A DNA stretch of 60,993 nt from Asterionellopsis glacialis. Lineage: Eukaryota; Bacillariophyta; Plagiogrammaphyceae; Rhaphoneidales; Asterionellopsidaceae. Position numbers and translations under genes: made by a program. Below, piece by piece: positions 11,611 through 23,563 of this stretch; positions within the stretch are counted from its first letter, which is position 1; each line of letters opens with the position of its first letter. The stretch spans positions 1-60,993 of the forward strand of contig WKLE02001614.1 of the NCBI GenBank assembly GCA_014885115.2, given 5' to 3'. A model generated the notes under the pieces. It had not been told where the DNA came from and did no database searches. It worked only from the letters and a program-made list of their open reading frames with translations.

Positions 11611-13325
11611 TTTAGCATGTAAATTGAAACGAAAAGGCAAGCATCAAAGTGTATTCAAAAGGATTATAATCGATTATTACCGAGGCCAGAGGCAGCTTAA
11701 GTGAATGCAGTCATGTAAGCTCTAGAGAGCAAAGTTGATCAAGGCTTTCATTATTATTTAGTCTAGGATCACTATGCCAATACGATGCCAAACAAAAGCA
11801 ATCAACACATTTACAGTGAAAACTGACTGCAAAGATGCTGATGTGCACTTTCAGACAGTTTGTAATGATTCAGATGCATTGCATGTGTTAGATATTGCTG
11901 AACAGCATTGCCGGGCAATGCTTTTACAATTACTTTGCAAGAAAAGAAGCTTTCAGGTCTATTGAACATTCAAAACAGACTTCATTGACAATCAACCATG
12001 TGTGTCAGCAAAATTTTTGTGGAGGTGAGGAGCACAATTTGGACAGGCGTGAAATACTACCATGGTTGATACAATTGAAACAACGTGGCAAATTAGGCAG
12101 GATAGAAAGACAAAAACATGATTCTTTGTCACTGTGTATTCTCTACTCACACAAATGCTCTAGATAGAAGATCATGGGATACTGTGGCAATTCCTCACTT
12201 TGATTTTATAAATCAGATTATGGATCTACATATGATTGCTTGCTGTTTTCAGATATCAGGAACCTTGTAGTTAATAAAGATGATCCATTGGTATTTTCAA
12301 AGCATCAGAAGAAACTTGTAATGAGGCCCTCTCTGGTTCGTGGTACAAGGAAACTGTATAGAAATTAAACATCAATCCAACAACAGATCTTGTGAATCCC
12401 TCAATTTTTTCATAGACAAATGTCCTGCCACAATCTTAGGAAGACACAATCTTGAGCCTGTCATGTTTACTTCTCTATTGTTAAATCAAGCAACACATGG
12501 GTTATATTCCTGATTTGGGATCTATATCAAAGACTAGAAATAGATCCTGTTATACAAGATCCAGAAGGGGTTGATCTATCTGAAATCACCATAAAATGTT
12601 GAAGACTATACAGCACTTTGTTTTGGGTTCAACAGCAGGAGTAATTGCTGTTCACAAAGGGATGTGTTCTCTTTGTGTTTTTCAGTGGGAGACATAGTCC
12701 TACTGCTGTTATTATCTTTTGTATTGGAGTAAAAAGGCTTCTGTAATTTTTGGACTCAACATGTAATGAAATGGGGACAATGTCAGTTGGAAATTCCCAA
12801 ATTTTGAAATCCTTTGATAACAGACAACAGATGAAACAGAAAATGCCATGCATACCAATGGTTCCAGTACAAGCCATACAAAGCAAATAAAATTTTCCAA
12901 ATAATTCATGACTTCTTCTGTACATAGAAGATTGTTATTTCACAGAAATATTGTGGTGAATGTTGATAGGTTTTATACAGAGAATAATCAAAATAAGTGT
13001 TTCAGTTGCTTTGTCAACTGGAAAGAAACTGGTAGTCAAGTGAATTCGTGTTAGGTGTGGTCAAGCATTTACTATCATAATTCTATTGTTCTTGTGCTCC
13101 TTGCCAGAGGCAATGTTCCATTGTAGTGATGCAAAATTGATGACAATTTACCTAAAAATTATTCAAGTACAAATATACCCAAATTCAATGATAGATTTAA
13201 AAAATGATTAAAAAGCAGGGAAATTGTGTGTGAGTGTCTATGTAAATTGTAAAGAAGGGAAAAAGTGGGGATATATCCAATAAACCAAATTGAATGTAAA
13301 GATTGCCTGCGTAGAAAAATGTCTA

Positions 13326-13382
13326 ATCTATAAAAGTGTACCATTGATTTCCTAGGAAATTGATGCTACACTTTTATAGAAA
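13326..13382. repeat. Imperfect 27-bp inverted repeat around CCTAGG
   Basis: The left arm begins TCTATAAAAGTGTA and ends TGATTTCC. The right arm is its complement with a few mismatches, ending ...TACACTTTTATAGA, and the centre is CCTAGG. The RNA would form a long hairpin. It could be two fused element ends or a fold-back repeat. Confidence 0.7.
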
Positions 13383-14010
13383 GTCAGTGGGGAGGATAAC
13401 TGTGGCAACCCCTTGGTATTTAAAACCAGGAAAAAGGGTGTCTGGTGAGAAAACAGGGGTACATATGTTGTCACTACTTTTTTAATGCATTACAAATATT
13501 ACTTACAAAATATATTGGGATTGGACATTTTTTTGCTATTGTGCACTTTAAGAGGCCAACAAGAGAGAACTGAAAAAGGGACAAAAATACCAAAGGTGCA
13601 CTTGAGCAACAAACAAAAGCAACACAAGTTGCAATATGGTCATTCTTCACAGGATCATAGAGCATAGAGCATGAATGAAAAAAAAGGCTTGTTTATGAAG
13701 AGATAAAAGTTCACAAGGAGGATACAGGAACAAATGAATTGTTAGGATTGACATCCTGTGAGTGATGCTCATTGTTCTAGAAAAGACAGGAAGGTGTTAC
13801 AAAAAAACTTTGTTACTGCAGACTGATGTGATCCCTCTTTAAAGCAGGCCTAGTAGTGTAGTATACAGTTATAGTGTGTAAAAGACATCATCAAGTAGTT
13901 TGTACACTGATGCACTACCACATTCTACAAAGATATTTGGCATGGTATTTTTTTTGCTACATTTTCTGTAGCAGGAACATTGACAATAAGCAACAACATC
14001 ATCAAAATAG

Positions 14011-14541
14011 AATGACAGCCACAACAAAATGAATGACAACCCTTTGGAACATAGAAAATTTCTAAAAATTCTTTTGCCATTAGAAATGATGGCAAAAGAA
14101 ACACTACTGGATGATGTATTGCACTTACTGGTCTCCTTTTGCTACAAAGAAAAAGGTCTAACAAAATTGTGTTACAACTGTGATAAGTTGTATTTCTGAA
14201 AAAATAAATGCCAGTGCAAATTATGTGGTCATTATTTTTGCAAGGATTGCTCAAGTTCTGCAATGATTAGGTGTAATGGTAGCCATATAGATGAGGTAAG
14301 AAAAACTCCCTGAATGCCTTTGTGCCGTAATAGTGACACATACTGCATCAGATGTACTTTTAACACCCAGAGTTATAAGCATTGTGCAAGATGTGGCAAA
14401 TTTTGGTGTACAGAACAGTTTTATGATTGTACTTTGAATCATTTTACTTTTTATCATTTTCATACCAATAATAGTATATTTTGCATGAGCTGTGACAGCT
14501 ACTTACCACAATCCAATCCCTGTGGTACTAGTGGTTGCTGA
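14011..14541 (+). pseudogene. Broken Cys-rich (zinc-binding-like) coding fragments
   Basis: One frame is open from 14011 to an in-frame TGA at 14197-14199. It then continues with the same style as a Cys cluster: LCYNCDKLYF, stop, KCQCKLCGHYFCKDC, up to about 14300. A second open frame at 14314-14541 starts with ATG and encodes 75 aa with 11 Cys in CxxC pairs (YCIRC, HCARC, FCMSC). Together they read like one metal-binding tail of a larger protein that has lost its frame. A candidate intron donor GATGAG|GTAAGA lies between the pieces. Alternatives are an intron-containing gene, a transposase tail, or a read-through or selenocysteine TGA, for which I see no supporting element. Confidence 0.4.
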
Positions 14542-14690
14542 AAAAAAGTTTATTATTATTACAGTAATTATTGCAAGGATTTTTCAAATTTGTATGCCCC
14601 TGATTTGAAATATTACAAAACTTGTAAATAAATAAACAATATAACAGGTGCAAGTCACAGATAAAAAGCAACAAAGAGAAAAAAGAGTAA

Positions 14691-14915
14691 GAAAATAATT
14701 ACAAATGCAAGCACAACACTGGTGATGTTTTTTATGTTGATGATGTTCATGAAGATGAAGAAGAAGAAGAGGATCAACAAGATGTTTCTGACAATGCTGA
14801 CATTACTTTCAACAATAATGATGACAACGATGATAACAACAATAACAACAATAACAGTAATAACACCAACAACAGCAATAGCAACAGCAACAGTTACTTT
14901 GTACCTTTTTTTTAA
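14691..14915 (+). other. Acidic then Asn/Ser-rich open frame
   Basis: An open frame without an ATG encodes YKCKHNTGDVFYVDD, then EDEEEEED, then a long Asn/Asp/Ser tract ending YFVPFF. The DNA is a run of GAA/GAT and AAC/AAT triplets. It may be an exon remnant of the same decayed element. The opposite-strand reading is Val/Ile-rich and is only its shadow. Confidence 0.3.
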
Positions 14916-15313
14916 AAGCCCCCCACCCCCATTCATATATACAATTATTGTGTGAAAAGTCATGGAGAGGTATGTACACCAATACAGTACCATATTGTAC
15001 AAAGTAATTTTAAAGCTCCAATTATTTTAAAGCCTAGCAAAGTACCCTGCCGTGCAAGGAAACGTTAAACCCCCACTCCTCCAGGTACTAAGAGATTAGG
15101 GATCTTGACATGGATGCACTGCTGGATTGTTCAACAAGAAATAAAAGCCCCCACATATGTTGAGCAGTGGCAGTGAGTGGCTAATCAACAATCAAATAAA
15201 GCCTAAAGCATGACGTTGGTCAGATAGAGATTGATTCTTTGTCAAATATTAAACCATTTGATTGATTGTTGTGTCAAGAAGAGGACTACATTGTTGAAAA
15301 TAAAGAACAGAGT

Positions 15314-16363
15314 ATGACATTTGTTTCAAAGCTAGCACAAAATGAAAAGGATAGCAACATGGTTGTTTTATGGGAGTTCTATTTGTTGCATGGGCATGTT
15401 GATGTTCCAAAGAATTATCCCTTGGATATAAAACTATCCAAATATGTCAGAAGGTGCAAATTGGTCAAATGGAATGCTTCAGAGATAATGAGGAAAGCTG
15501 GATTTGATCTGCCAGAGTCAATTATTTTCCATATTTGGAATAAAAAAAGAAGCCAAACGTGCAAGGATCCTCCAATGGAAGTGATTCCTCTTCTTTCCAA
15601 AGATGCCAACCTCCCAAATACTTATCACCCTCATCAACAATTCATAATGTGGATACTCAGATTTATGAATTCCCATTATTTGGTGGCATCAAGTTTGGGA
15701 ATCACCAATTATCATTGCAGAAAAAGAGATTTTTATGCACAATGGATGTTCCGATATGAAGCATGGATACCGGTAATTCTACCAAAAACATTCAAGGAAA
15801 TTGAAAAAATTGGAAAAATTGTGGTACAGATGGTAGATGAGTTTTTGGAGAAGAAAGGAAATAATCTCTGTAAGGTGGTGGACATGTTACTTCTAGGTAA
15901 ACCATCATTTTTGGGTGACACATTTGAGAAACATCAAGATGCACACAGTGAAATTAGTGCAGCATCTTTTGTGGGAGCAGTGTTGCTATGTTTAGCACAA
16001 TCACCAGTAACCAAAGGACACGAAGGTGGAGTCCAAGTATATCCAGAGTGTGATAAGGATGGGCAAGGAACTCCATGTGCCAACAAGCAACTGAAACAAT
16101 GCGCCCATGCACCTTCAAAAGTTTTGCTTAAACCACTGGAGTCTGTCTTGATTGGCTGCAAAACATGGCACCAATCCCTGTCCCCATATTTTGGAACTCA
16201 GTATAATTTGGTGATGTTTCTTTTGGCAAAACCTAAAAGTAACAAGAACCAGCAATCAAACAAAACTGGAAAACCAGTATTTGGATTTGATGTTCAAAAA
16301 GTTTATGGTGGCAAAATGCCTTCAGCAGCACTGGAAGGGGAGAAACGAATATGTTGTGAATGA
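15314..16363 (+). CDS. Helicase-associated domain fused to 2OG-Fe(II) oxygenase-like domain
   Basis: The frame is open from 15266, but its first ATG is at 15314, giving 349 aa. Numbering below is from 15266. Residues 34-64 match the helicase-associated (HA) repeat: W-x-FYLLHGHVDVPKNYPLD-x-KLSKYV. Residues 210-320 match a double-stranded beta-helix oxygenase: H223-x-D225, GHEGGVQVY at 251-259, the distal His in WHQSL (H302), and GTQYNLVMFL at 310-319. The residue that normally binds 2-oxoglutarate as Arg or Lys in GxRYNL is Gln312 here, so catalysis or co-substrate use may be altered. No signal peptide. It stands alone in an AT-rich, gene-poor block and is the only long uninterrupted frame there. 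It may have been transferred or carried in by a mobile or viral element, but that is inference. Confidence 0.55.
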   Translation: MTFVSKLAQNEKDSNMVVLWEFYLLHGHVDVPKNYPLDIKLSKYVRRCKLVKWNASEIMRKAGFDLPESIIFHIWNKKRSQTCKDPPMEVIPLLSKDANLPNTYHPHQQFIMWILRFMNSHYLVASSLGITNYHCRKRDFYAQWMFRYEAWIPVILPKTFKEIEKIGKIVVQMVDEFLEKKGNNLCKVVDMLLLGKPSFLGDTFEKHQDAHSEISAASFVGAVLLCLAQSPVTKGHEGGVQVYPECDKDGQGTPCANKQLKQCAHAPSKVLLKPLESVLIGCKTWHQSLSPYFGTQYNLVMFLLAKPKSNKNQQSNKTGKPVFGFDVQKVYGGKMPSAALEGEKRICCE

Positions 16364-16439
16364 TGAATATTCTAGATATATTGTTTGTTAGTAAGATTTG
16401 CATAAAAATAGGTTTTGATGGACAAGACTTTACCTTCTT

Positions 16440-16595
16440 TTACATCTTTTTTGTACCACATTTTGCTTCTTGAACAAGCTTTCTTTTTCTTGCTTGAAGG
16501 TATCTGTCTTGGAGTTCATCATCACTTAGCTGCAATGGACATTCAATACAACAGGTACATTCACAATCTTTGTCATGGTTTGCCCTTCTTCCCAT
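16440..16595 (-). CDS. Small Cys-rich basic protein or exon
   Basis: The ATG at 16595 starts a 51-aa frame: MGRRANHDKD, then a Cys cluster CECTCCIEC, then a charged amphipathic run LSDDELQDRYLQARKRKL. It converges on the gene ending at 16363, 76 bp away. The Cys spacing and helical tail look selected, but no family is recognised. It might be the first exon of a larger gene or another remnant of the block. Confidence 0.3.
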   Translation of the reverse strand: MGRRANHDKDCECTCCIECPLQLSDDELQDRYLQARKRKLVQEAKCGTKKM

Positions 16596-16670
16596 GGTAG
16601 AGGTGGAAATACTAAATAAATTCAAAATAAAATGACCAACAAAATGATGAGAGAGAGTAACCTGCATCAA

Positions 16671-19600
16671 CCATGGTTTGCAGTTACAACCACCAAAAGA
16701 AAAAAACAGGACAATAATGCTTGTTTTTTACTGTGTTATATTGCATGATGTATGTACCAATCAGGATGGCATTTCAAACAATAATTTGACTATGGACAGA
16801 AAAATAATTTAATGAGTAAATTGGAAAGAACATTTGACAAAAAAATGAAAATACTGCAAAACGCAATTTGGAGTATGAATTCAAATTTTGATAGGAGAGT
16901 TGAAATGTAACATTTTGGAATTTCAAATGCGGTGATTTTGGAGAAATACAGGGACTTAAATGTAGAGATGAGACAATTGAATCTGATAAAATAGAAAGGT
17001 CAATATATTTAAATTTCCGGAAGTTGAAAATGTCCAACTTGCATAATTGTGCTCCCAGATGGTGGGTCATAGCTGTTGGTAAATAAATGAGAAGCTCAAT
17101 TTCTTTATAAGTAAATGTTACTATATATTCCTGAATCAACAACAGATTCTATGCTAGTGGATTACTAAGATGGATCTTTTGTCTTTGCAGTACCTGGTGT
17201 CAACCATCAGTCATATTAAGAAAGCTGCCAGTGTGAACCAATTGTATATTCTCAAGTATTTCATTTAAAATACATTTTTTTAAATTTCATCATAGAGATC
17301 ATCAATTGCAACTAACAACAACAATTTTAGATTGCCCTACAGTCAAATAAAAACTGAGATTCTTTTTCTGCAAGACAAAACTTGATAACAAAACCAAAAC
17401 AAGGCACAACAGTTGAGAACAGACAAATAGCAAATTTCAGAAAGATCCTTGAGAATTTTGTTATCATCATACTTAGAATTACTACATTTGTTGGCACTTA
17501 ATTTTTTATTGTTTGCTGTTCTTGTTATCTATGTACTTTTCTTTATACATATACCATTTTATTTGTGTCTTTTTCTGATACACAACATACATATCATGTA
17601 TCAATTTAGCCCCATGTAGTCATTCTCTCTACTGTATAAAATTTCCGGGAAATGATGTCTTTTTATTACTCCCATCTCTAGCTGGATGATTTTCAGGTTT
17701 CCCTGACAAAACATCAAAAAGATAAAGAGGAAAGGATTAAGAATTACAAACAATTGAGCAAGTACTGCTTTTATCCTACAACTTCTAATTGTTAAAGAAT
17801 AGTTTGACAGTCTACCCTAGTCTGTGTTAAAATATTTCTTCCTAATCATAGTACATTAAGATATTTCTTCTTAATTACAGTACACAGGAGAGTATACAAT
17901 AGGAGGACTACTTGCAGTAAACAAAAAATGCCATAACAGGCAGATACTTAGAAAAATAGTAAGCAAAAAGAAGAAAATGAGCTTGTTATAGGGATACATA
18001 TTTTTCTGGTTATTTTGCTGCTTCCAGCCAGGCTTGCTATAGTATACTTGGGCCTTAAGTGGAAGGGCTGCAGTGACTGACAAATAGGTATAATTTTTTA
18101 ATAGGGATAAGTTTACTACCAGATAGGCATCTTAATATTCAAAAAATTATACTAGTAATAGTTTAGTATAATTCTTTTAGTATGCTGAAGAAGAAAAAAA
18201 GAATTATAATCATTGGTGTTCTGTGATGGGTGGTCACTACCATGTAACAACAACAGAGGAGCAGGAAACTATAAATAATAGACTTTCAAAAGGTGACCTG
18301 TTTTACAATGAATATCAAGCAAAATGGTGATTTGGAAAAAGAAGTCCCACATAAGGCAATTTTCATTAGTAGCCCAGGCGAGACAACAAATGAAGATCCA
18401 CAACAAAAACAAATGCTTACACCAGGATTCTTGTAGTACTTCCTCCTTTTTTTCTTACAAAGAAGATTTTGGTGTCCTTTTCTTCCTTTTGATGATATGT
18501 AAGTGAAGAGACATCCCTATCAGTTTTTTTGACCTCCCCCCTTTGTAAAGGACCTTGCAACATGCAACAGTTGATGATTGATTGATTCTACATACACAAA
18601 TTAATGCCAACCATCTCACAAGAACAACAAGAAGATATTTATAATAAGAATTAAAGAACAGAGCAGGATTGTGCACCTTTCCAACTCAAGAACAGGTAAG
18701 GTGTATAAATTGTGTCTGTTTGTAAACAGCTAAAGAATATAAAGGCAAAGTATGAGTACATCTGCTTACCAGAGGAGTTAAAAGAAGAAGAAGAACAGCA
18801 CACTACTCTAAGAGCTGAAAAATTAGAGACATCTGTGATTATTTTTTCATCATTTCATCATTTTCTTTGTGTCTATCATAGGAATTATCAGCAGTTGTTT
18901 TATGTTGCTAACAATCCTTTTTATTGTTGGATTACCTCATTAGGATCAGCTAGAGGGGAGTACACAACACACCAAACATAGGTATAATGATATGGTTCTT
19001 ACTTTATTTCACTCATCTCTCTAACAATAGCAAGAGCAAGACCAGAACAGAAGTTTGACATTTTGGGAACATCATTCGAGTCACAATCTGTCTATGTGAT
19101 AATATTATTGTCATAACAAAAAGAAATGACTACATTAGTAGTGAATCATGTACTAATGCTATACTCTTCAAATAGATTTTCAAAGCATCTAATCTGATAT
19201 ACTCAGATTTTGTTAAGAAGTATTCTGCAGGTCAGGTTAAAGGAGTTCTCAATCCTGAAGCTGATTTACTAGCTGGGACTAGTGTAGTAATTATTTAAAC
19301 ATTAAAAAGTCAAACATAGTTTTAAATTATGAACAATAAATAAAATTCATGACATAGAAGAACAATTTATTCTTAAAAAGGATCATTCCTCTACATACTG
19401 CTCCACTGTTTTTCATAGTACTATACTTTTATAGTGCATAGTAGTCACTGAATCTAGAGAAGTTTATATAAGTTTAGTTGGTAAGAGGATGCAAGTTCTC
19501 TGCCCAATATCAGGTAGGAGATAGCAGCACATAAAACTTTGATTACTGCCTGCTTGTTAATAACAGTCACTGCACTGCTCATAGTGGTCACTACTAGTAG

Positions 19601-21003
19601 TGCCCACACACATACACAAATTCCACCTGCCCTCTGCATTTGATTTTTGTAATGTACACACCACTTAGCATCTGTACAATGTTATGCTACTTTGTTTATC
19701 GAATTGCATTTCTTTTTGTTCTTGATATACTAGTGACTGTTATCTTTTACTAATAGGGTACACTTCCTGATTGAATATTTGACCCCCCACCCATGCAAAA
19801 GGAATATTGCTCATACATCATAAAAATACTGTTAGCTTGCCAGAAATTCAACCTCAAGAAATATGATATGATTTATTATACTGTCCATGTGTAATAAATG
19901 TTGCTGTTGTTGTCAGGAGAAAAAATCCTAAATGTGTGCCAGCAGTAGGAAGCTATGCATGCTGCTCCTCTAATACCAAAACATGTGCATCTTATCAACC
20001 CTAGTATGCCAAAAATTGGATTTTGGCCATTCTGACAAATTCAAGATGATCTTACCAACAAAGCATTATATTTCATTTGCATGGCCACTTTTCAAGACAT
20101 AACTATACAGAGCATGTGCAGGGCTACAGGAAAATAATGCAGCATTTTGCTTTATTGCTACCAAAAATAAAGCAGTTCTTGGGGGTAAAAATTGACATAG
20201 TGGAGCATACATCAGAAATGTTTACATACTAAAAAAATGACTATGCCTCTACAATCCCTTCATCCTCTTGTATCTAACTCAAGATATGGGGGTTTAACAT
20301 GACCGCTTCTTTTAAAGGAGCCAAAGTGGACTGACAAGTTGATGGTAAAGAACAAGTGTATTTAAAAGTAGCCACCTAACCATGATATTATGCAAAAAAT
20401 GGTACCACCAGCTTCAACAGGACAATTTTGTATATTTCCAACAAACAAAAATCAAAACATCATTGGGGGTGCAGCATCTTCTTACACAAAATATGTATTG
20501 TATTTACCATAGCGATGAAGCTTGGTTTTAACTAATGATAACTTGTTGTTGCCTTACAAGCCAGTATATGTTGTGGCAGAAATGATAAAGCTATGCTATG
20601 AATCATACGTCCTCTTTCTCTCAGTGCATTTATGATACCTATACGCAAGCATCTCTTTAACACGAGTGCAGTTAAGCACTTGGCCTGATCATGTGCATTC
20701 CAACTTAAATTTTTACTAATACCAGATGATAGTAAATACACATCGAATCAGTATCAGAGGCCGAGAGACAGGTGAATTATAAAGGTATTCCCAACTGTCC
20801 TCACAAATCAAGGGCAAAAAGGAAGCAATCAAGCTTGTATGAAGAAAAAGGAGTACTACCAAAAGAAGGAACAAAACGACAAAATATTTGTATTGGATTC
20901 GAAGAGCTATTGTTTATTTTTTAAACAAGTGCTATAAACCCTTCCTGTTACCATATTATAGTGTGCAGAGAGTGATATTTATTTTCGTAGACGCCCAATG
21001 TAT
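16671..21003. other. AT-rich gene-poor stretch
   Basis: No gene is supported over 4.3 kb. Short coding-like islands occur without a usable structure, for example LPEELKEEEEQHTTLRAEK near 18765 and SDFVKKYSAGQVKGVLNPEA near 19205-19260, the latter ending at TAA 19296. These resemble remnants of the same type as at 11.6-15.3 kb. Confidence 0.4.
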
Positions 21004-22597
21004 TTATTTCTTTTTGCTAGCGTTCATTGCTAGAGAGTACAAAAGAGTTCCCATAATAGCAACGGAGGAACCAATGATGGATCCAGTACTCATGGGGGTC
21101 TTGAAGGCAATGACAGAAGCAACAATAATAACAACACGCTTGATGGTGTTACCGACGGCATGAGTAACAGGGTTGACCTTTCCGAGTGCAAGGAAGGCAA
21201 CTTCGTTGTAAGCGTAGTATGTAGCACCACCAAGTCCAAGGAGGACAGCAAGGGACTTGTTGGTGTAGTCACCTGCGCTAACAAGGTTCTTGAAAGCACC
21301 GAAGAATCCAGTTCCTTCCATGGCAAGCATAAGAGGAATGAGAATAAGAGTAGACATAGCGGTAAGAACAGCGTAAAGGTTTTGGGCATCAAGGTTCTCT
21401 CCAATCTTCTTTCCGGACATGGTCTTCTTAGAAAGCACACCACGGGCTGCAGAGGAAACATTGGAAAGCATGGCAGAAGCAAGAGCAAGGAAGGTGAAGG
21501 AAAGTTCCTTCATGGAAGCAATGGCAACTCCACCGATGATAGGAAGAAGGGTCATGTAAACCTTAACGGGAAGGATTTGTCCAAGGAGAAGAGCATTGAG
21601 GGCACAAGTGACAACAGGTTCAGAGGCCTTGACAATGTGGGCAAAAGAGACGGCTCCAGCACCAAGAGCGATAACAGCACCAACGTGGACACCAGTGTGG
21701 CAGAGAGCAATGGGGAAAAGGGTCTTGAGCTCAGAAGCGTTGAGCTTGGGGGCCTTACGGGCACCGGTGAGCCACAAAGGAAGGAAGTAGAAGATACCGG
21801 TGGCCATTTGAATGGTAGCAATGGTCCAGGGGAAGTCAAGAATGTTCAATGCCTGCTTGTTGTAGATATTGTATCCAATGTTGAAAAGGTACCAGAGAGC
21901 AAAGTACATACCAACGGTAAGGGTTTCCATGAGACCACCAGCGGCAGGTTCTTCAGCTGCAGCAGCCTTGGCCCCGCCGGCAGACGAAAGGGCAAGGGAA
22001 GTAGAGGATTGCAAAGCATCCCCTCTACAAATAACAAAGAGAAAAAGGAAAACAGTTAGATTTTTCCAGACGTCGCAGTTTCTTTTTCTTTGAAAAGCCG
22101 CCGAGAAAAAGCCAGAAAGAGCATTGTAAAAAACACAAGAAACACCACAGAACCCAATAGTCGTACGTGCGTTTCTCAAGTCAAACAAAACACACAGAAA
22201 AAGAAACAAATGACGGATCTTGAAGTGCATGGAATCCATAGACATGTAATTTCAATAATGGACGTGATTGCAGCCAAAAACATATTGAGGGGTCTTGCAT
22301 ATCTCAAATATCATCTGTCTCTAATCATTCACCTCACTATGATTCTTGGCGCGTAAAAACCGTCGCGTCGTGCTTTCTCGTTTCGGTACAAAGCGACGTA
22401 CGCACCACCGTAAAAACCATAAAATAATGAAATCATCACCGAAAAAAAACTCACTTGGTGGCAACAGGCATCTGACGAGCACCATTTTTCAAAGATGCAA
22501 CCTTTTGAACAGATGAGGGTACAAAGGCACTTGCCGATGTAGAAACGGTGGCCGCCAAAGCAACGACGACCAAAGCCTTCTTCATGTTAGACATCAT
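21004..22597 (-). CDS. TPT: Plastid triose-phosphate/phosphate translocator
   Basis: Two exons, 22455-22597 and 21004-22024, with a 430-nt GTGAGT...TTTGTAG intron, give 387 aa. Exon 1 encodes the signal peptide (KKALVVVALAATVSTSASAF) ending at the diatom ASAF plastid-import motif, followed by a basic transit stretch. Exon 2 encodes the drug/metabolite-superfamily carrier with about ten membrane segments: FNIGYNIYNKQAL, the GAVSFAHIVKASEPVVT signature, a GGVAIAS helix, and a C-terminal NPVTHAVGNTIKRVVII with the conserved Lys-Arg pair used for phosphate-sugar binding. It exchanges triose phosphates for phosphate across a plastid envelope membrane. Codon use is biased to C-ending codons, unlike its AT-rich surroundings, which suggests strong expression. 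Confidence 0.93.
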
Positions 22598-23563
22598 CGT
22601 GCACTACTCCACGCAAATTCACACGAAGAGATGGAGGAAAAGCTTCTTTGACTTCAAAAGGGATACCAGTATCAAATATATGCTTGATGTTGTGTCAAAT
22701 CGCCACGTACTCGTACGCACGTAGAGCTCGTAGAAAGAAGCCTCGTATCAATTGCTTTGAAGATTCGTGAATATTTCGCGGTCTAGAAGACAATAAAATT
22801 CTATTTAAGCGTTTTCAAAGCTTCATCTTCCCATCAAACAAAGATTCGCAGATTGAGGAGCGGATCTTCTGTTGTCAGTTGTCAGAAATGATTCGAGCTA
22901 TGAGTTTTTCGTAAATAATTCGAACACCCTGATGTAAGGACAGACGATCTATTGCTTGCGTTTTGGAATTTGCGGATTTTTAGATTTTTTGATTGAGATT
23001 GCCCTCCTCATCTGGTAACCGTTGATACTTTTACCCCAGGTATCGTGCGAGTGATTTGTAACTAAAGGTCCTAGGGTATTTATGTCCTACGTACGTAATC
23101 CTAAATTAGGACTAGGTCCTACCCGTACTGACTGTGAGAGTCAGTCATCGCCCGTCTTCGTTAGTCCACGCGCGGTAACAAAGGTTCCACTCTCTCTCTC
23201 TCTAGAGAGAGGTACTTACAACGAAATAGTCCTGTCTGTTCAAAGTATGTCGTGCGTGCGTGGTGTCTGCATCATTCTCCGCTTGCAACTCTCCAAACTC
23301 AGTCAGGAAAAAGGTATGAATGAATGTACCTTGCGGTTTCAGAAGAAACAGGAAAATCGACCTGAAGACCCAGACTTGTTGTCGCCATCACAGCTCTATT
23401 GAATGCCTGTGAGAGAAACACAAGAAGAGGAGATCAGCAAAAACATCGTTTCTTGCGTTGCCATCACCAATAGCAGTTTCATTTGTTTCTGATCCAAGGC
23501 TCCGATTCAAACCTTGGCATTTTTTCTTTGATTTGAGCAATCTAACATATCATCATCATTATC
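22598..23563. other. Divergent intergenic region
   Basis: This region separates the divergent translocator and the gene at 23564, so it holds both promoters. No gene is seen inside. It contains a CT-run/palindrome CTCTCTCTAGAGAGAGG near 23192-23210 and TAGGACTAGGTCCTA-type words near 23105. Confidence 0.5.

Larger units (their letters stand above)
11611..15313. other. AT-rich block with decayed coding fragments
   Basis: Base composition drops sharply here. Several plus-strand fragments look coding but are broken by stops and shifts, for example VVNVDRFYTENNQ near 12955 and the Cys-rich run at 14011-14541. No complete gene is seen. A run of Ala/Asn-type triplets (AAC/AAT) sits at 14810-14890. 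A degenerate transposon, possibly piggyBac-like because of the DRFYT-type string followed by a terminal Cys cluster, is one reading. That is weak inference. Confidence 0.35.

Noticed and set aside
12900..13010. piggyBac-like DRFYTENN string
   Set aside because: Too short and too broken to assign. It is kept only as weak inference in the block description.
14655..15002. Minus-strand ORF of 115 aa rich in Val/Ile
   Set aside because: Shadow of the GAA/AAC-triplet tract read on the opposite strand; low complexity without other coding signs.
21160..22059. Plus-strand ORF of 299 aa over the translocator
   Set aside because: It is antisense to the translocator exon, which matches a known carrier family with an intact presequence and intron.
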